Assembly: GCA_963662645.2 (NCBI GenBank)
Contig: OY759762.1
Span: forward strand, 434,001 to 498,000
Reading direction: 5' to 3'
Source: Aldehydirespirator sp963662645
GTDB taxonomy: Bacteria > Actinomycetota > Acidimicrobiia > Acidimicrobiales > Aldehydirespiratoraceae
Length of the DNA: 64,000 nt
Shown: piece by piece, positions 40,054-47,371 of the stretch
How the letters are laid out: every line of letters begins with the position of its first letter
How positions within the stretch are numbered: position 1 is the stretch's first letter
The notes under the pieces: generated by a model
Seen by the model: only the letters and a program-made list of their open reading frames with translations
What the model was told of the DNA's origin: nothing
The model's database searches: none
Made by a program: the position numbers and the translations under genes

Positions 40054-41088
40054 TCAGGCGGGCGCGGGACCCGTGTCCACCGGCCTGCCCGACTGGTGCC
40101 AGGCGTTGGTGCCGCCGGCGACATTCACGGCGTCGACTCCCCGGTCCCGCAGGAACCCGACAGCCTGGGCGCTGCGACCTCCCACGGCGCACACGACGCA
40201 CACCGCGGTGCGCTCAGACGCGGCCCGGAACTCCTCGACCGCTCCGGGGACCGACGCCAGAGGCACCAGCACCGCGCCGGGAATCCGGACCTCTTCGTGC
40301 TCGTCGGGCTCGCGCACATCGAATACCGCGGCGCCGCCGGCGCGGCGGCGCTCGAGTTCGTCGATGTCTATCTCGGGGACTTCGGCAGCTTCCATGCCCG
40401 CTCCTCGTTGGGCCGCAATTGATGATGGTAGTTCGGTCGGCAGGTCCTCGGGGCGGTCGGCATCGCCGAACCAGCCCGTTCCCGGCACGTCGACGGTGAC
40501 GGTTCGCAGCAGTCGGGCTGCCTCGCTCGGTGCCCGCACTCCTGAGGCGAAGGCCTCCGACAGGCGCTCCAGGCAACTCCTCCGCCACGCGGCATGCATC
40601 CATTGGGGGTCCCCGCCTCCGAGCGGGACAACCAGATCCGCGACCGGCGCGCCGACCCCTGGACGGCCAACAGAGCCGGCCAAGCGATCAACCCCTGGAC
40701 GGCCGGCAGTCTTGGCCAAGCGGTCGAGCACGCAGCGGACCGCGGCGGCCTCCGGCGAGATCACATCGCAGGGCAGCGTCACCACCGCGTCCATGCCGGA
40801 GACTCCTGGTGACCCGAGTGCGCCGAGCGCGGTGATCACGCCTCCCAGCGGGCCCTGACCGGGGTAGCGGTCGGGCATGGTGTCGAGGCCCAGGTCACCC
40901 AGCCGGGCTGCATCGCCGCCCACCACCACCGTGGGCTCAGCCCCCGCGGCCCGCAGCGCCCCGACAGCACGCACCACCATGGGCTCTCCCTCGATCTCGA
41001 TGAACGCCTTGTCGGTGCCCATCCTGGAGCTGGCCCCGCCCGCCAGCACCACACCCATGCAGCCAAGGGTCCGCTCTGGTCTATTCAC
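40054..41088 (-). CDS. mobA: MobA-rhodanese fusion: molybdenum cofactor guanylyltransferase with rhodanese domain
   Basis: 344 residues. Residues 1-220 are a MobA-like nucleotidyltransferase (VVLAGGASSRMGTDKAFIEI, YPGQGPLGGVITAL, VTLPCDVISPEAA) that would attach GMP to molybdopterin. Residues about 238-344 are a rhodanese domain with VFDVREPDEHEE and active-site Cys300 in VCAVGGRS. The two are one continuous frame. Residues 125-148 are an in-frame 12-residue tandem repeat (LAKTAGRPGVDR / LAGSVGRPGVGA, 36 bp). The start is GTG 41088, overlapping DUF3151 by 8 bp. Confidence 0.85.
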   Translation of the reverse strand: MNRPERTLGCMGVVLAGGASSRMGTDKAFIEIEGEPMVVRAVGALRAAGAEPTVVVGGDAARLGDLGLDTMPDRYPGQGPLGGVITALGALGSPGVSGMDAVVTLPCDVISPEAAAVRCVLDRLAKTAGRPGVDRLAGSVGRPGVGAPVADLVVPLGGGDPQWMHAAWRRSCLERLSEAFASGVRAPSEAARLLRTVTVDVPGTGWFGDADRPEDLPTELPSSIAAQRGAGMEAAEVPEIDIDELERRRAGGAAVFDVREPDEHEEVRIPGAVLVPLASVPGAVEEFRAASERTAVCVVCAVGGRSAQAVGFLRDRGVDAVNVAGGTNAWHQSGRPVDTGPAPA

Positions 41089-41542
41089 GCGGCCCCGGAG
41101 CGTCAGCAGGCGGCCAGTCAGGATCGAGCTGGACTAGGAACAAGGCGCACCGCTCAGCCTCGCCGGTCTCGCCGATGCGGGCTGCGACGCGCTGCAGTCC
41201 GCTGAGGGCCCGCAGGAACCCGCGGTTGGACGGGTGCGCCCATCGCACGTAGCCCGAGCCTCGCCAGCCGCTAGCCCGAAGCCGGTCCAGGCCGCGGTGA
41301 TATCCCGTGCGGAACGCGGCGTAGGCCAGCGCCGACACGGATCCGTCCGACTCCAACGCCTCGCCGAGCGCGGCCCAGGATTCCATGCAGACGGGCCAGC
41401 GCTCGCAGACTGCGCTGAAGGCAGCCACGGGTTCGCCGCTCGCCGTGGCCGCAGCCAGCGCAGCCCGCACCTCGTCGGGCTCCGGGGCGAGAACCGTCTC
41501 GGGCGGACCGTGCGGAAGGAGGGAGACGCCAGCGTCACTCAT
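41081..41542 (-). CDS. DUF3151 family protein
   Basis: 153 residues. The segment FRTGYHRGLDRLRASGWRGS then GYVRWAHPSNRGFLRALSGL is the strongly conserved core of actinobacterial DUF3151 proteins. The function is unknown. The fold looks all-helical, TPR-like. It overlaps the mobA start by 8 bp and is probably co-translated with it. Confidence 0.85.
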   Translation of the reverse strand: MSDAGVSLLPHGPPETVLAPEPDEVRAALAAATASGEPVAAFSAVCERWPVCMESWAALGEALESDGSVSALAYAAFRTGYHRGLDRLRASGWRGSGYVRWAHPSNRGFLRALSGLQRVAARIGETGEAERCALFLVQLDPDWPPADAPGPRE

Positions 41543-41577
41543 CGCCGCCGAGGCTACCGGTACTCTGCGCGCCGGTG

Positions 41578-41838
41578 ATGGGTGACTGGGTCGACGCCGA
41601 GTCTCTGCAAGCGATCATCCTCGGTGCGATTGTCGCTCTGGGGGTCCTCGCCGTGCTGGTGATGAAGGTCGTGCGCAAGCTGCTGCTGCGGCTCCTGTTG
41701 GTGGTGCTCATCGGGGCGCTGGCCGCCAGCCTGTGGTTCCAGCGCGCCGACTTGCAGGACTGTGTGGAGACCTGCTCGTGCAAGCTGTTCGGCCAGGAGG
41801 TCGCCGTCCCCGCGGACGCGAATCCCAACTGCCCATGA
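41578..41838 (+). CDS. Small membrane protein with Cys-containing tail
   Basis: 86 residues from ATG 41578 (a GTG one codon upstream is also possible). Two closely spaced hydrophobic segments (SLQAIILGAIVALGVLAVLV and LLLRLLLVVLIGALAASLWF) are followed by a short tail with three Cys (DCVETCSCKLFGQEV). The tail could bind a metal or form disulfides. It is divergent from DUF3151 and convergent with the retropepsin gene. No family recognised. Confidence 0.6.
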   Translation: MGDWVDAESLQAIILGAIVALGVLAVLVMKVVRKLLLRLLLVVLIGALAASLWFQRADLQDCVETCSCKLFGQEVAVPADANPNCP

Positions 41839-41866
41839 GGTGTTGACGCCCCGGCGCCCGTAGGCC

Positions 41867-42295
41867 TCAGCGCAGCATGTCCTCGTTGGGAACCAGACAC
41901 TCCTTGAGGGGATCCACGGCCAAGCCGAGACCCTCTAGGGCGTGAGCGCCGAGCAGGAACGGAGCTTCGTCGCCCCCGAAGACCACCACCGTCGCTGCGC
42001 TCTCGCCGTCGATGGTCACCCATGCCCACGCCGTGTCCACTCCGTGGAGCCGCCCGTCGGCCAGTCGAAGCCGCCGCCTCTGGGCTGGTTCGATCCCCAA
42101 CTCGCGCAGCAGGCAGCCAGGCAGCGCGCTGTAGGCGGCACCGGTGTCCACCGTCGCCTCGATGTCTGCTGATCGCCCGCCGTCGAGGCCGGATATCCGC
42201 ACCGGCCACTTGAACGTGCCCATGAATGCCTCCTCACCGCCATCGTCGGGCTCACAGACGGCCGCGAGCGAGACCGGCCACATCAGCGTGGCCAT
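41867..42295 (-). CDS. Retropepsin-like clan AA aspartic protease with duplicated start
   Basis: 142 residues from ATG 42295 or 118 from ATG 42223, in the same frame. The catalytic motif VDTGAAYSALPG lies about 30 residues into the shorter form. It is followed by a beta-rich half-pepsin fold (LRLADGRLHGV, FLLGAHALEGLGLAVDP), as in single-lobe bacterial retropepsin-like proteins. Such enzymes act as homodimers; the substrates are unknown. GAGGAGGCAT-CATGG and the next codons (ending WPV) occur twice, 72 bp apart, so two equally good Shine-Dalgarno/ATG pairs exist. Confidence 0.75.
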   Translation of the reverse strand: MATLMWPVSLAAVCEPDDGGEEAFMGTFKWPVRISGLDGGRSADIEATVDTGAAYSALPGCLLRELGIEPAQRRRLRLADGRLHGVDTAWAWVTIDGESAATVVVFGGDEAPFLLGAHALEGLGLAVDPLKECLVPNEDMLR

Positions 42296-42360
42296 GTATG
42301 CCTCCTCTGTCGTCGTGCTCTTGCGCGGCCAACATAGCACCGATGAATCGAACAACATCA

Positions 42361-42389
42361 ATATTGGCAGAAATATCAGATTATCTCAA
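42361..42389 (-). promoter_or_regulatory. Candidate promoter of the retropepsin gene
   Basis: Reading leftward: TTGAGA (42389-42384), a 17-bp spacer, CAATAT (42366-42361). It lies in the most AT-rich 60 bp of this region and would give a 5' leader of about 60 nt to ATG 42295. Confidence 0.35.
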
Positions 42390-42412
42390 TTACTGCCTGT
42401 CGGGAGGCGCGG

Positions 42413-43846
42413 CTAGGGGACGCGCTCCAGTCGGAGAACGTTGGCGCTGCGCGAGCGGTTGTCGGCGCCGGCCAGCACCGCGATGATCTCGCCTGAGCGC
42501 GCGAAGTCCCGGTCGCGAGCCACAGTCACCGCCTGGCGGACCATCTCGTCGTTGGAGCCCCGGTCCTTGACGAGCACGGGTGTGGTGCCCCAGCTCAGGG
42601 TGAGCTGCTGCACCGTCCGCTCGTTGTGCGACATGCCGATGATCCGGGCCTGGGGCCGGAACCGGGCCATCGACCGCACCGTGAAGCCGGTGCCGGAGAT
42701 GGCCAGGATGGTGGAGATGCCGAGCCCGTCGGCGGCCCGCCAGGCCGCCATGGTCATGGCGTCGGTGATCGAGGCCGCGTCGTGGGTGGAGTCGTCGGTC
42801 ATGCGCATCTCGGCGAGGCGCTCGGCCCACAGCTCGTAGTCGAACTCCTCGTCGGCTCGCTGGGCGATCCGATCCATGGTGCGCACCACGTTGGCGGGGT
42901 CGATACCGACCGCGGTCTCGCCCGAGAGCATCACCGCCGAGGATCCATCGAAGACCGCGTTGGCCACGTCGCTGGCCTCGGCCCGGGTGGGCGACGGGCG
43001 CGACACCATCGACTCGAGCATCTGCGTTGCGGTTATTGCCGGGCGGCCGCCCGCGATGCACTGCTGGATGATCTGCTTCTGCAGATGGGGCAGCTCCTCG
43101 ATGCTGCACTCGCTGCCGAGGTCGCCGCGGGCCACCATGATCGCCCCGGCGGTGTCGATGATGCCGGCCAGGTTCTGCACCGCGGCCCGCGTCTCGATCT
43201 TGGCCACCAGCAGCGGGCCTCGGGGATGGGGCTCTGTGCCGACCCGCCGGATGTCGTGAGCGGAGCGCACGAACGATACGGCCACCATGTCCACGCCGAG
43301 CTCGATGAAGGCGTCGAGCGCCACGAAGTCGCTGGGGGTCGGCGTGGACATTCGCAGCCGGTCGGCGGGGATGTGCACCCCGGGGCAGCCCGACAGGACG
43401 CCGCCGTGAACGACCCGAACCTTGAGGCGGTCGCCGCCCTTGTCGATCACGTCGAGCACCACCCGCCCGTCGCCCACGTCCAGGCTGTCCCCCACCAGCA
43501 CATCGTCCATCAGGCCCTCGTAGTCCACCTCCACCACGCTGTCGGTCGAGTGGCTGCTGCCGACCACCAACTCGACGATGCTGCCCGCGTGGAGCTGCAC
43601 ATGATCCTCGCCGAAGCTGGCGGCCCTGACCTTCGGTCCCGGGAGGTCCACCAGAATCCCGACGGGGCGGCCCTCCTGCTCGGCGACCCGCCGTATGCGC
43701 CGGTAACGCTCGATGGCCTCGTCGAGAGTTCCGTGGGCCAGTCCGATGCGGGCCACGTCCATTCCCGCGGCCATCATGTCCCTCAGCGCGGACTCGCCCT
43801 CGCTGGCCGGACCGATGGTGGCAACGATCTTCGTGCGGCGCTGCAT
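42413..43846 (-). CDS. pyk: Pyruvate kinase
   Basis: 477 residues from ATG 43846 (MQRRTKIVATIGPAS). It converts phosphoenolpyruvate and ADP to pyruvate and ATP, the last step of glycolysis. Motifs are LVDLPGPKVR, the active-site LLVAKIETRAAVQNL, IMVARGDLGSE and TATQMLESMVSRPSPTRAEASDVANAVFDGSSAVMLSGETA. The C-terminal allosteric domain (ISGTGFTVRSMARFRPQARI) is complete. An in-frame 17-codon extension upstream is not used by relatives. Confidence 0.96.
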   Translation of the reverse strand: MQRRTKIVATIGPASEGESALRDMMAAGMDVARIGLAHGTLDEAIERYRRIRRVAEQEGRPVGILVDLPGPKVRAASFGEDHVQLHAGSIVELVVGSSHSTDSVVEVDYEGLMDDVLVGDSLDVGDGRVVLDVIDKGGDRLKVRVVHGGVLSGCPGVHIPADRLRMSTPTPSDFVALDAFIELGVDMVAVSFVRSAHDIRRVGTEPHPRGPLLVAKIETRAAVQNLAGIIDTAGAIMVARGDLGSECSIEELPHLQKQIIQQCIAGGRPAITATQMLESMVSRPSPTRAEASDVANAVFDGSSAVMLSGETAVGIDPANVVRTMDRIAQRADEEFDYELWAERLAEMRMTDDSTHDAASITDAMTMAAWRAADGLGISTILAISGTGFTVRSMARFRPQARIIGMSHNERTVQQLTLSWGTTPVLVKDRGSNDEMVRQAVTVARDRDFARSGEIIAVLAGADNRSRSANVLRLERVP

Positions 43847-43877
43847 GCCCACAACGCTACCGCCCGCGGCGCATTCC

Positions 43878-43920
43878 TGTGGATAACTCGTGGGCAACTC
43901 GTGGATAACTCCTGGGATTG
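43878..43920 (+). promoter_or_regulatory. DnaA-box-like 11-bp repeats
   Basis: TGTGGATAA (43878-43886) is an exact DnaA-box match on the reverse strand (TTATCCACA). It is followed at 11-bp steps by CGTGGGCAA and CGTGGATAA within a TGGATAACTCG-type tandem repeat. The copies would lie on one face of the helix. No dnaA or dnaN is nearby, so this is not oriC; it could titrate DnaA or regulate the flanking genes. Confidence 0.4.
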
Positions 43921-43985
43921 ACGAGTCGGGCCGCGTCAGCCGCGGCGACCTCGTGCGCCCGCCTCTCGCCCACTACCGTGCACCC

Positions 43986-44786
43986 ATGGCCCGCCACCCC
44001 TACCTGGACGTGGACGGTCCCATCGCCTTCGCCCATCGGGGCGGCGCCGAGGAGTTCCCCGAGAACACGCTGCGGGCCTTCCGCCACGCCGTCGATCTCG
44101 GCTACACCCATGTGGAGACCGACGTCCACGCCACTGCCGACGGAATCGCGGTGGCCTTCCACGACGACTCCCTCGACCGGGTCACCGACGGCCGCGGCGT
44201 GGTCGGTGAACTCGACTGGGGCCAGGTTCGGCGGGCCCTGGTGGCCGGAACCGACCCGATCATGCGCCTCGACGAGCTCTTGGAGGAGCTGCCGGACACG
44301 AGGATCAACATCGATCCCAAGGCCGACGCCGCGGTCGGACCGCTGGTGGAGGTGCTGCGGCGCACCGGCGCGGTCGAGCGGGTGTGCGTCTGCTCGTTCT
44401 CGGATCGGCGCACTCAGCAGGTGCGCGATGAGATCGGGGCCGCACTGTGCGTCGGCGCCGGGCCGCGCGGGATCGCACGCCTGCTGGCTGCGTCGGCTCA
44501 TCTCCCCGCGCCCGCTTCCTTCGACTTCCACGCGGCCCAGGTTCCGGTCCGCTCCAAGGGCCTGACTCTGGTGCGGCCGGCGGTGCTGGACGCGGCCCAT
44601 CGCCGCGGCGTCGCGGTCCATGTCTGGACCATCGACGAACCGGCCGAGATGCACCGCCTCCTCGACATGGGCGTGGACGGCATCATGACCGACCGGCCCT
44701 CAGTTCTGCGCCGGGTGATGATCGAGCGGGGCCTTTGGAGTGAGGAGCGGGGCTCTTTGAGTGAGAAACGCACGCCTGAACTGTGA
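43986..44786 (+). CDS. Glycerophosphodiester phosphodiesterase-family protein
   Basis: 266 residues from ATG 43986. GDPD motifs are FAHRGGAEEFPENTLRAFRH, HVETDVHATADGIAVAFHDD and a C-terminal VHVWTIDEPAEMHRLLDMGV DGIMTDRP, the normal family ending. It probably hydrolyses deacylated phospholipids in the cytoplasm. The last residues (GLWSEERGSLSEKRTPEL) come from a short imperfect repeat. It is a separate paralogue of the GDPD at 5799, with limited similarity outside the motifs. Confidence 0.9.
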   Translation: MARHPYLDVDGPIAFAHRGGAEEFPENTLRAFRHAVDLGYTHVETDVHATADGIAVAFHDDSLDRVTDGRGVVGELDWGQVRRALVAGTDPIMRLDELLEELPDTRINIDPKADAAVGPLVEVLRRTGAVERVCVCSFSDRRTQQVRDEIGAALCVGAGPRGIARLLAASAHLPAPASFDFHAAQVPVRSKGLTLVRPAVLDAAHRRGVAVHVWTIDEPAEMHRLLDMGVDGIMTDRPSVLRRVMIERGLWSEERGSLSEKRTPEL

Positions 44787-45474
44787 ACAACTCAGCCATG
44801 TCTGGGGATTTCTCAAGAATGCTCGGGATTTCGATGGGGATTTCGCGTTCTCGGGTTGACAACCCGGCGCAGACCCCGCAAGATGCCAAGCGTCCGAAGT
44901 GAGCAGCGACAGAGACACCGGACCGGCAGTCGAGGGCCTCGGCCCCAGGCAGCGGAGCGGAGTGGATGAAGCGGTCCGCAGAGGACACCCAGCCAACCAG
45001 GCCGGCTCCCAGGAGTCGGTGGGTCAGCCGGGGACACGGAGGTTCTCCTTCGAGCAAGCGGTAGGAATCCCCGACGGGGGAGGGTGACTGCAAGGTCGAA
45101 GAAGGACCGCCTCGCCGGGAGGCCCGGCGACAACCGAACACACCGCCGGGTGTGGGAGGGAGTCACCGGAACCGCCGCCGGGTGAGGGTGTCGCCGAGAC
45201 ATCGGATCGGGTCCGATCCCGACGGGGAACGGGCAGAACCGAAGTCTCAGGAGGTGCCGACGGGCATCGCCGGGTGATCCGGTCCCACGCCGCGGAGCCG
45301 TCCGGGGCGGGGGGCAGGGCACAGATCCGGATACGGGGATGTGTCCCGGCAGTACCGCAGAATCCGCCGGGAGGATGCGGTCGGTGGATAGGCGCAATCG
45401 GAGCCCCGAGAAGTTGAGCGGCGAAAGCCGGGAGGCTACTCGGGGCTCCGTCGCGCCCCGGCTCCGGTCAAGCT
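44787..45474 (+). ncRNA. About 690 bp without a credible gene; possible structured RNA
   Basis: No frame here has convincing codon bias or a recognisable product, yet the region is rich in perfect inverted repeats. Examples are CGCCGGGAGGCCCGGCG near 45113, CACACCGCCGGGTGTG near 45139, GGATCGGGTCCGATCC near 45203, and the strong stem at 45401-45448. Purine-rich unpaired stretches lie between them. This looks like a folded RNA or long 5' leader but matches no class I can name. Riboswitch families such as ydaO were considered without a convincing match. Confidence 0.35.
45401..45448 (+). terminator. Strong 10-bp hairpin with GAAA-capped inner stem
   Basis: GAGCCCCGAG (45401-45410) pairs perfectly with CTCGGGGCTC (45439-45448). 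Inside it, CGGC-GAAA-GCCG (45419-45430) forms a GNRA-capped stem. No U-run follows, so it may be a terminator of the actinobacterial type or the last domain of the putative RNA. Confidence 0.4.
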
Positions 45475-45504
45475 CTGAAACGGCCGACAGCCAGTGTGTA
45501 TACT
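45475..45504 (+). promoter_or_regulatory. Candidate promoter of surface-protein gene 1
   Basis: CTGAAA (45475-45480), an 18-bp spacer, TATACT (45499-45504) preceded by TGTG. The same GTGnGTATA-ACT plus CCCGCAGTT block precedes the paralogue at 46726, supporting a real control region. Confidence 0.5.
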
Positions 45505-45618
45505 CCCCCGCAGTTTCGGTGGTGCGCGCTGACGGTGTGCGCCAATGGGGCTTGGAAGAAGCACAAGGAGAGCGAGCTGCCAGCCGAGCGCTGCTAGCTC
45601 CACGAAAGGACAGATCAG

Positions 45619-46488
45619 ATGAAGAGAATCATGGCATTGACAGCCTCGGTGAGCCTGCTGGCCCTGTTTGTGCTGACGACCCAGGCAGGTGCCCAGGACG
45701 GCCCGAGTCTGTCAGCCGATCCGCCGGCCGTGGCTGGCCCGGGCTCGCAGAGCTTCACGCTCACAGGGTCGGGCTGGAACCCAGGCTTGTTCGTGTTCAT
45801 CGTGGACTGCACCGTTTCCGGCGATCAGCTCACGACCGCTACGCCAGCAGAGGACGTAGCCGCCGCTGAAGCGGCGCTAACGGCCGACGACTGCACCCGA
45901 AGCCCCATCGGGCAAGCCGCTGTCGGTAGCGACGGGACTTTCACCGTGAGCGTCACCACGAACGTCGCTGCCAATCACGCTTTGGGTGCTGGTGATGCCA
46001 GTGGAACTCAGGGCGCCAGGGTTGCAATCTTGTTCATCGCTGAGGAGCCAGCAGAGGAGCCGGCCGAAGAGCCTGCTGAGGACATGGCCGACGACGCCGC
46101 CGATGACGACATGGCCGACGACGCCGCCGATGACGACGCGGCCGATGACGACATGGCCGACGACGCCGCCGATGACGACGCGGCCGACGATGACATGGCT
46201 GACGACGCCGCCGATGACGACGCGGCCGACGACGACGCGGCCGACGATGACATGGCTGACGATGACATGGCTGACGATGACATGGCTGACGACGACGCAG
46301 CGGCTGACGACGACGCAGCGGCCGAAGAGGACATGGGCGACGACATGGTTCCCGAGGGCGGCGCCGCCACGGGCTTCGGCGGCACAGCCGGATCCGACGG
46401 CAACAGCGTGGCCGTTCCGCTGGCCGCGACCCTCGCGGCTGCGATCCTGCTCGGCGGAGCTGCGCTGGTCGCTCGACGTCACGCCTAA
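45619..46488 (+). CDS. Secreted, wall- or membrane-anchored protein with acidic Asp/Ala/Met repeats
   Basis: 289 residues: a signal peptide (about 1-25, ...TTQAGAQ), then a beta-rich domain with two Cys (64 and 92). That domain has SFTLTGSGWNPGLFVFIVDC and VGSDGTFTVSV, similar to the Ig-like neocarzinostatin-type fold. An extremely acidic repeat (142-243) is made of EEPA and MADDAADDDAADDD units. The C-terminal anchor has EGGAATGFGGTAGSDGNS, a hydrophobic helix and ARRHA. This is a sorting-signal layout, with the ATGFGG site differing from LPxTG. The sortase two genes downstream is the likely partner. The repeat may bind cations. Confidence 0.75.
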   Translation: MKRIMALTASVSLLALFVLTTQAGAQDGPSLSADPPAVAGPGSQSFTLTGSGWNPGLFVFIVDCTVSGDQLTTATPAEDVAAAEAALTADDCTRSPIGQAAVGSDGTFTVSVTTNVAANHALGAGDASGTQGARVAILFIAEEPAEEPAEEPAEDMADDAADDDMADDAADDDAADDDMADDAADDDAADDDMADDAADDDAADDDAADDDMADDDMADDDMADDDAAADDDAAAEEDMGDDMVPEGGAATGFGGTAGSDGNSVAVPLAATLAAAILLGGAALVARRHA

Positions 46489-46510
46489 CGACCAACCAAC
46501 CGGTCGGGAC

Positions 46511-46595
46511 TGGAGTTCGACGAACGCCAAGCCCTAGAGCGGCAAATGCTCGGGACTGCGGCAGCGGCACTCATTGTCGCTGCCGCAGTCGCGCC
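46511..46595 (+). pseudogene. Truncated remnant of the sortase 5' end
   Basis: This stretch matches the first about 80 bp of the sortase gene at 47372 (ACGAACACCAAGCCC..., GCGGCAGCGGCCCTCAT, CGCTGCCGCAGTCGCG). The ATG is lost by a 2-bp deletion and a TAG interrupts the frame (AAGCCCTAG for AAGCCCTCA). It shows that surface gene plus sortase start were duplicated in tandem, leaving this dead copy. Confidence 0.65.
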
Positions 46596-46624
46596 ACCTG
46601 CCTCACCCGCCGCCGGAGTGCGTA

Positions 46625-46720
46625 TATACTTGCCCGCAGTTGCGGTTGCGCACCCCTACGGCGCGCAACGGGAGCTTCAGAAGGGTAAGAGCAGGAGCTG
46701 CTAGCTCCATGAAAGGACAG
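46625..46720 (+). promoter_or_regulatory. Control region and 5' leader of surface-protein gene 2
   Basis: TATACT (46625-46630) is followed by a leader shared with gene 1: CCCGCAGTT-CGGT, a TTGCGC...GCGCAA stem, a GGAGCTGCTAGCTCC hairpin, and GAAAGGACAGA just before the ATG. The hairpin next to the AAAGGA ribosome site may modulate translation. The -35 is weak. Confidence 0.45.
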
Positions 46721-46725
46721 AGCAA

Positions 46726-47340
46726 ATGAAGAGAATCATGGCCCTGGTAGCTGTGGCGAGCGTGATGGCCCTCCTGGCGCTGCCCAGCCAGGCCGCGGCA
46801 CAGGACGGTCCCACGCTGACAATCGATCCGCCAGCGGTGGACGGACCGGGAACGCACACCTTCACGATCAACGCATCGGGCTGGAGTCCGGGCCTGCTGG
46901 TATTCATCGTGCCGTGCTCGTACGACGGCGACCAGCTCACGACCGCCTCGACGGCGGACGACCTGGCAGCCGCCGAGGCACAACTGGATAATCCGGACAA
47001 CTGCGTCCGCGTCCCAATCGGTGGCCCGGCCCCTGTCGGGGGTGACGGCACTTTCAGCCTGGAGATCACCCACGACGTCCCGGCGAACTTCATGTTCGGC
47101 TCCGGCGATGCCACCGCGGCTGAGACCGCTGCCGTTCCGGTGCTCTTCGTCGCGGAGGACATGGGCGAGGACGCGGCCGAGGACACGGCCGACGACATGG
47201 CGCCCGAAGGTGCGGCCGAGACGGGCTTCGGCGGCATGGCCGGATCCGACGGCAACAGCGTGGCCGTACCGCTGGCCGCCACTCTCGCGGCCGTGGTGCT
47301 TCTGGGCGGGGCTGCGCTGGTCACTCGACGTCACTCCTGA
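46726..47340 (+). CDS. Secreted, wall- or membrane-anchored protein (paralogue without long acidic repeat)
   Basis: 204 residues with the same plan as the upstream paralogue. It has a signal peptide (MKRIMALVAVASVMALLALP then SQAAAQ) and a beta domain with two Cys (PGLLVFIVPC and DNC). The acidic linker is short (EDMGEDAAEDTADDM) instead of 100 residues. The C-terminal anchor is almost identical: AAETGFGGMAGSDGNS, a hydrophobic helix, then TRRHS. The near-identical anchors suggest a common sorting enzyme. The linker difference shows that the repeat expanded or collapsed after duplication. Confidence 0.75.
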   Translation: MKRIMALVAVASVMALLALPSQAAAQDGPTLTIDPPAVDGPGTHTFTINASGWSPGLLVFIVPCSYDGDQLTTASTADDLAAAEAQLDNPDNCVRVPIGGPAPVGGDGTFSLEITHDVPANFMFGSGDATAAETAAVPVLFVAEDMGEDAAEDTADDMAPEGAAETGFGGMAGSDGNSVAVPLAATLAAVVLLGGAALVTRRHS

Positions 47341-47371
47341 CAACCAACCAACCCGCTAGGGGCGGGAGTTC

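Noticed and set aside
43875..43920. Replication origin
   Set aside because: Only one exact DnaA box, no AT-rich unwinding element, and no dnaA, dnaN, parAB or rpmH nearby.
44787..45480. ydaO (c-di-AMP) or cobalamin riboswitch
   Set aside because: Some short GACGGGGAAC- and GGGTGA-like pieces are present, but the ordered conserved blocks I recall for either class are not.
46070..46340. Dense GAC/GCC repeats as a non-coding satellite
   Set aside because: They are in frame within a protein that has a signal peptide and C-terminal anchor, so they are coding.
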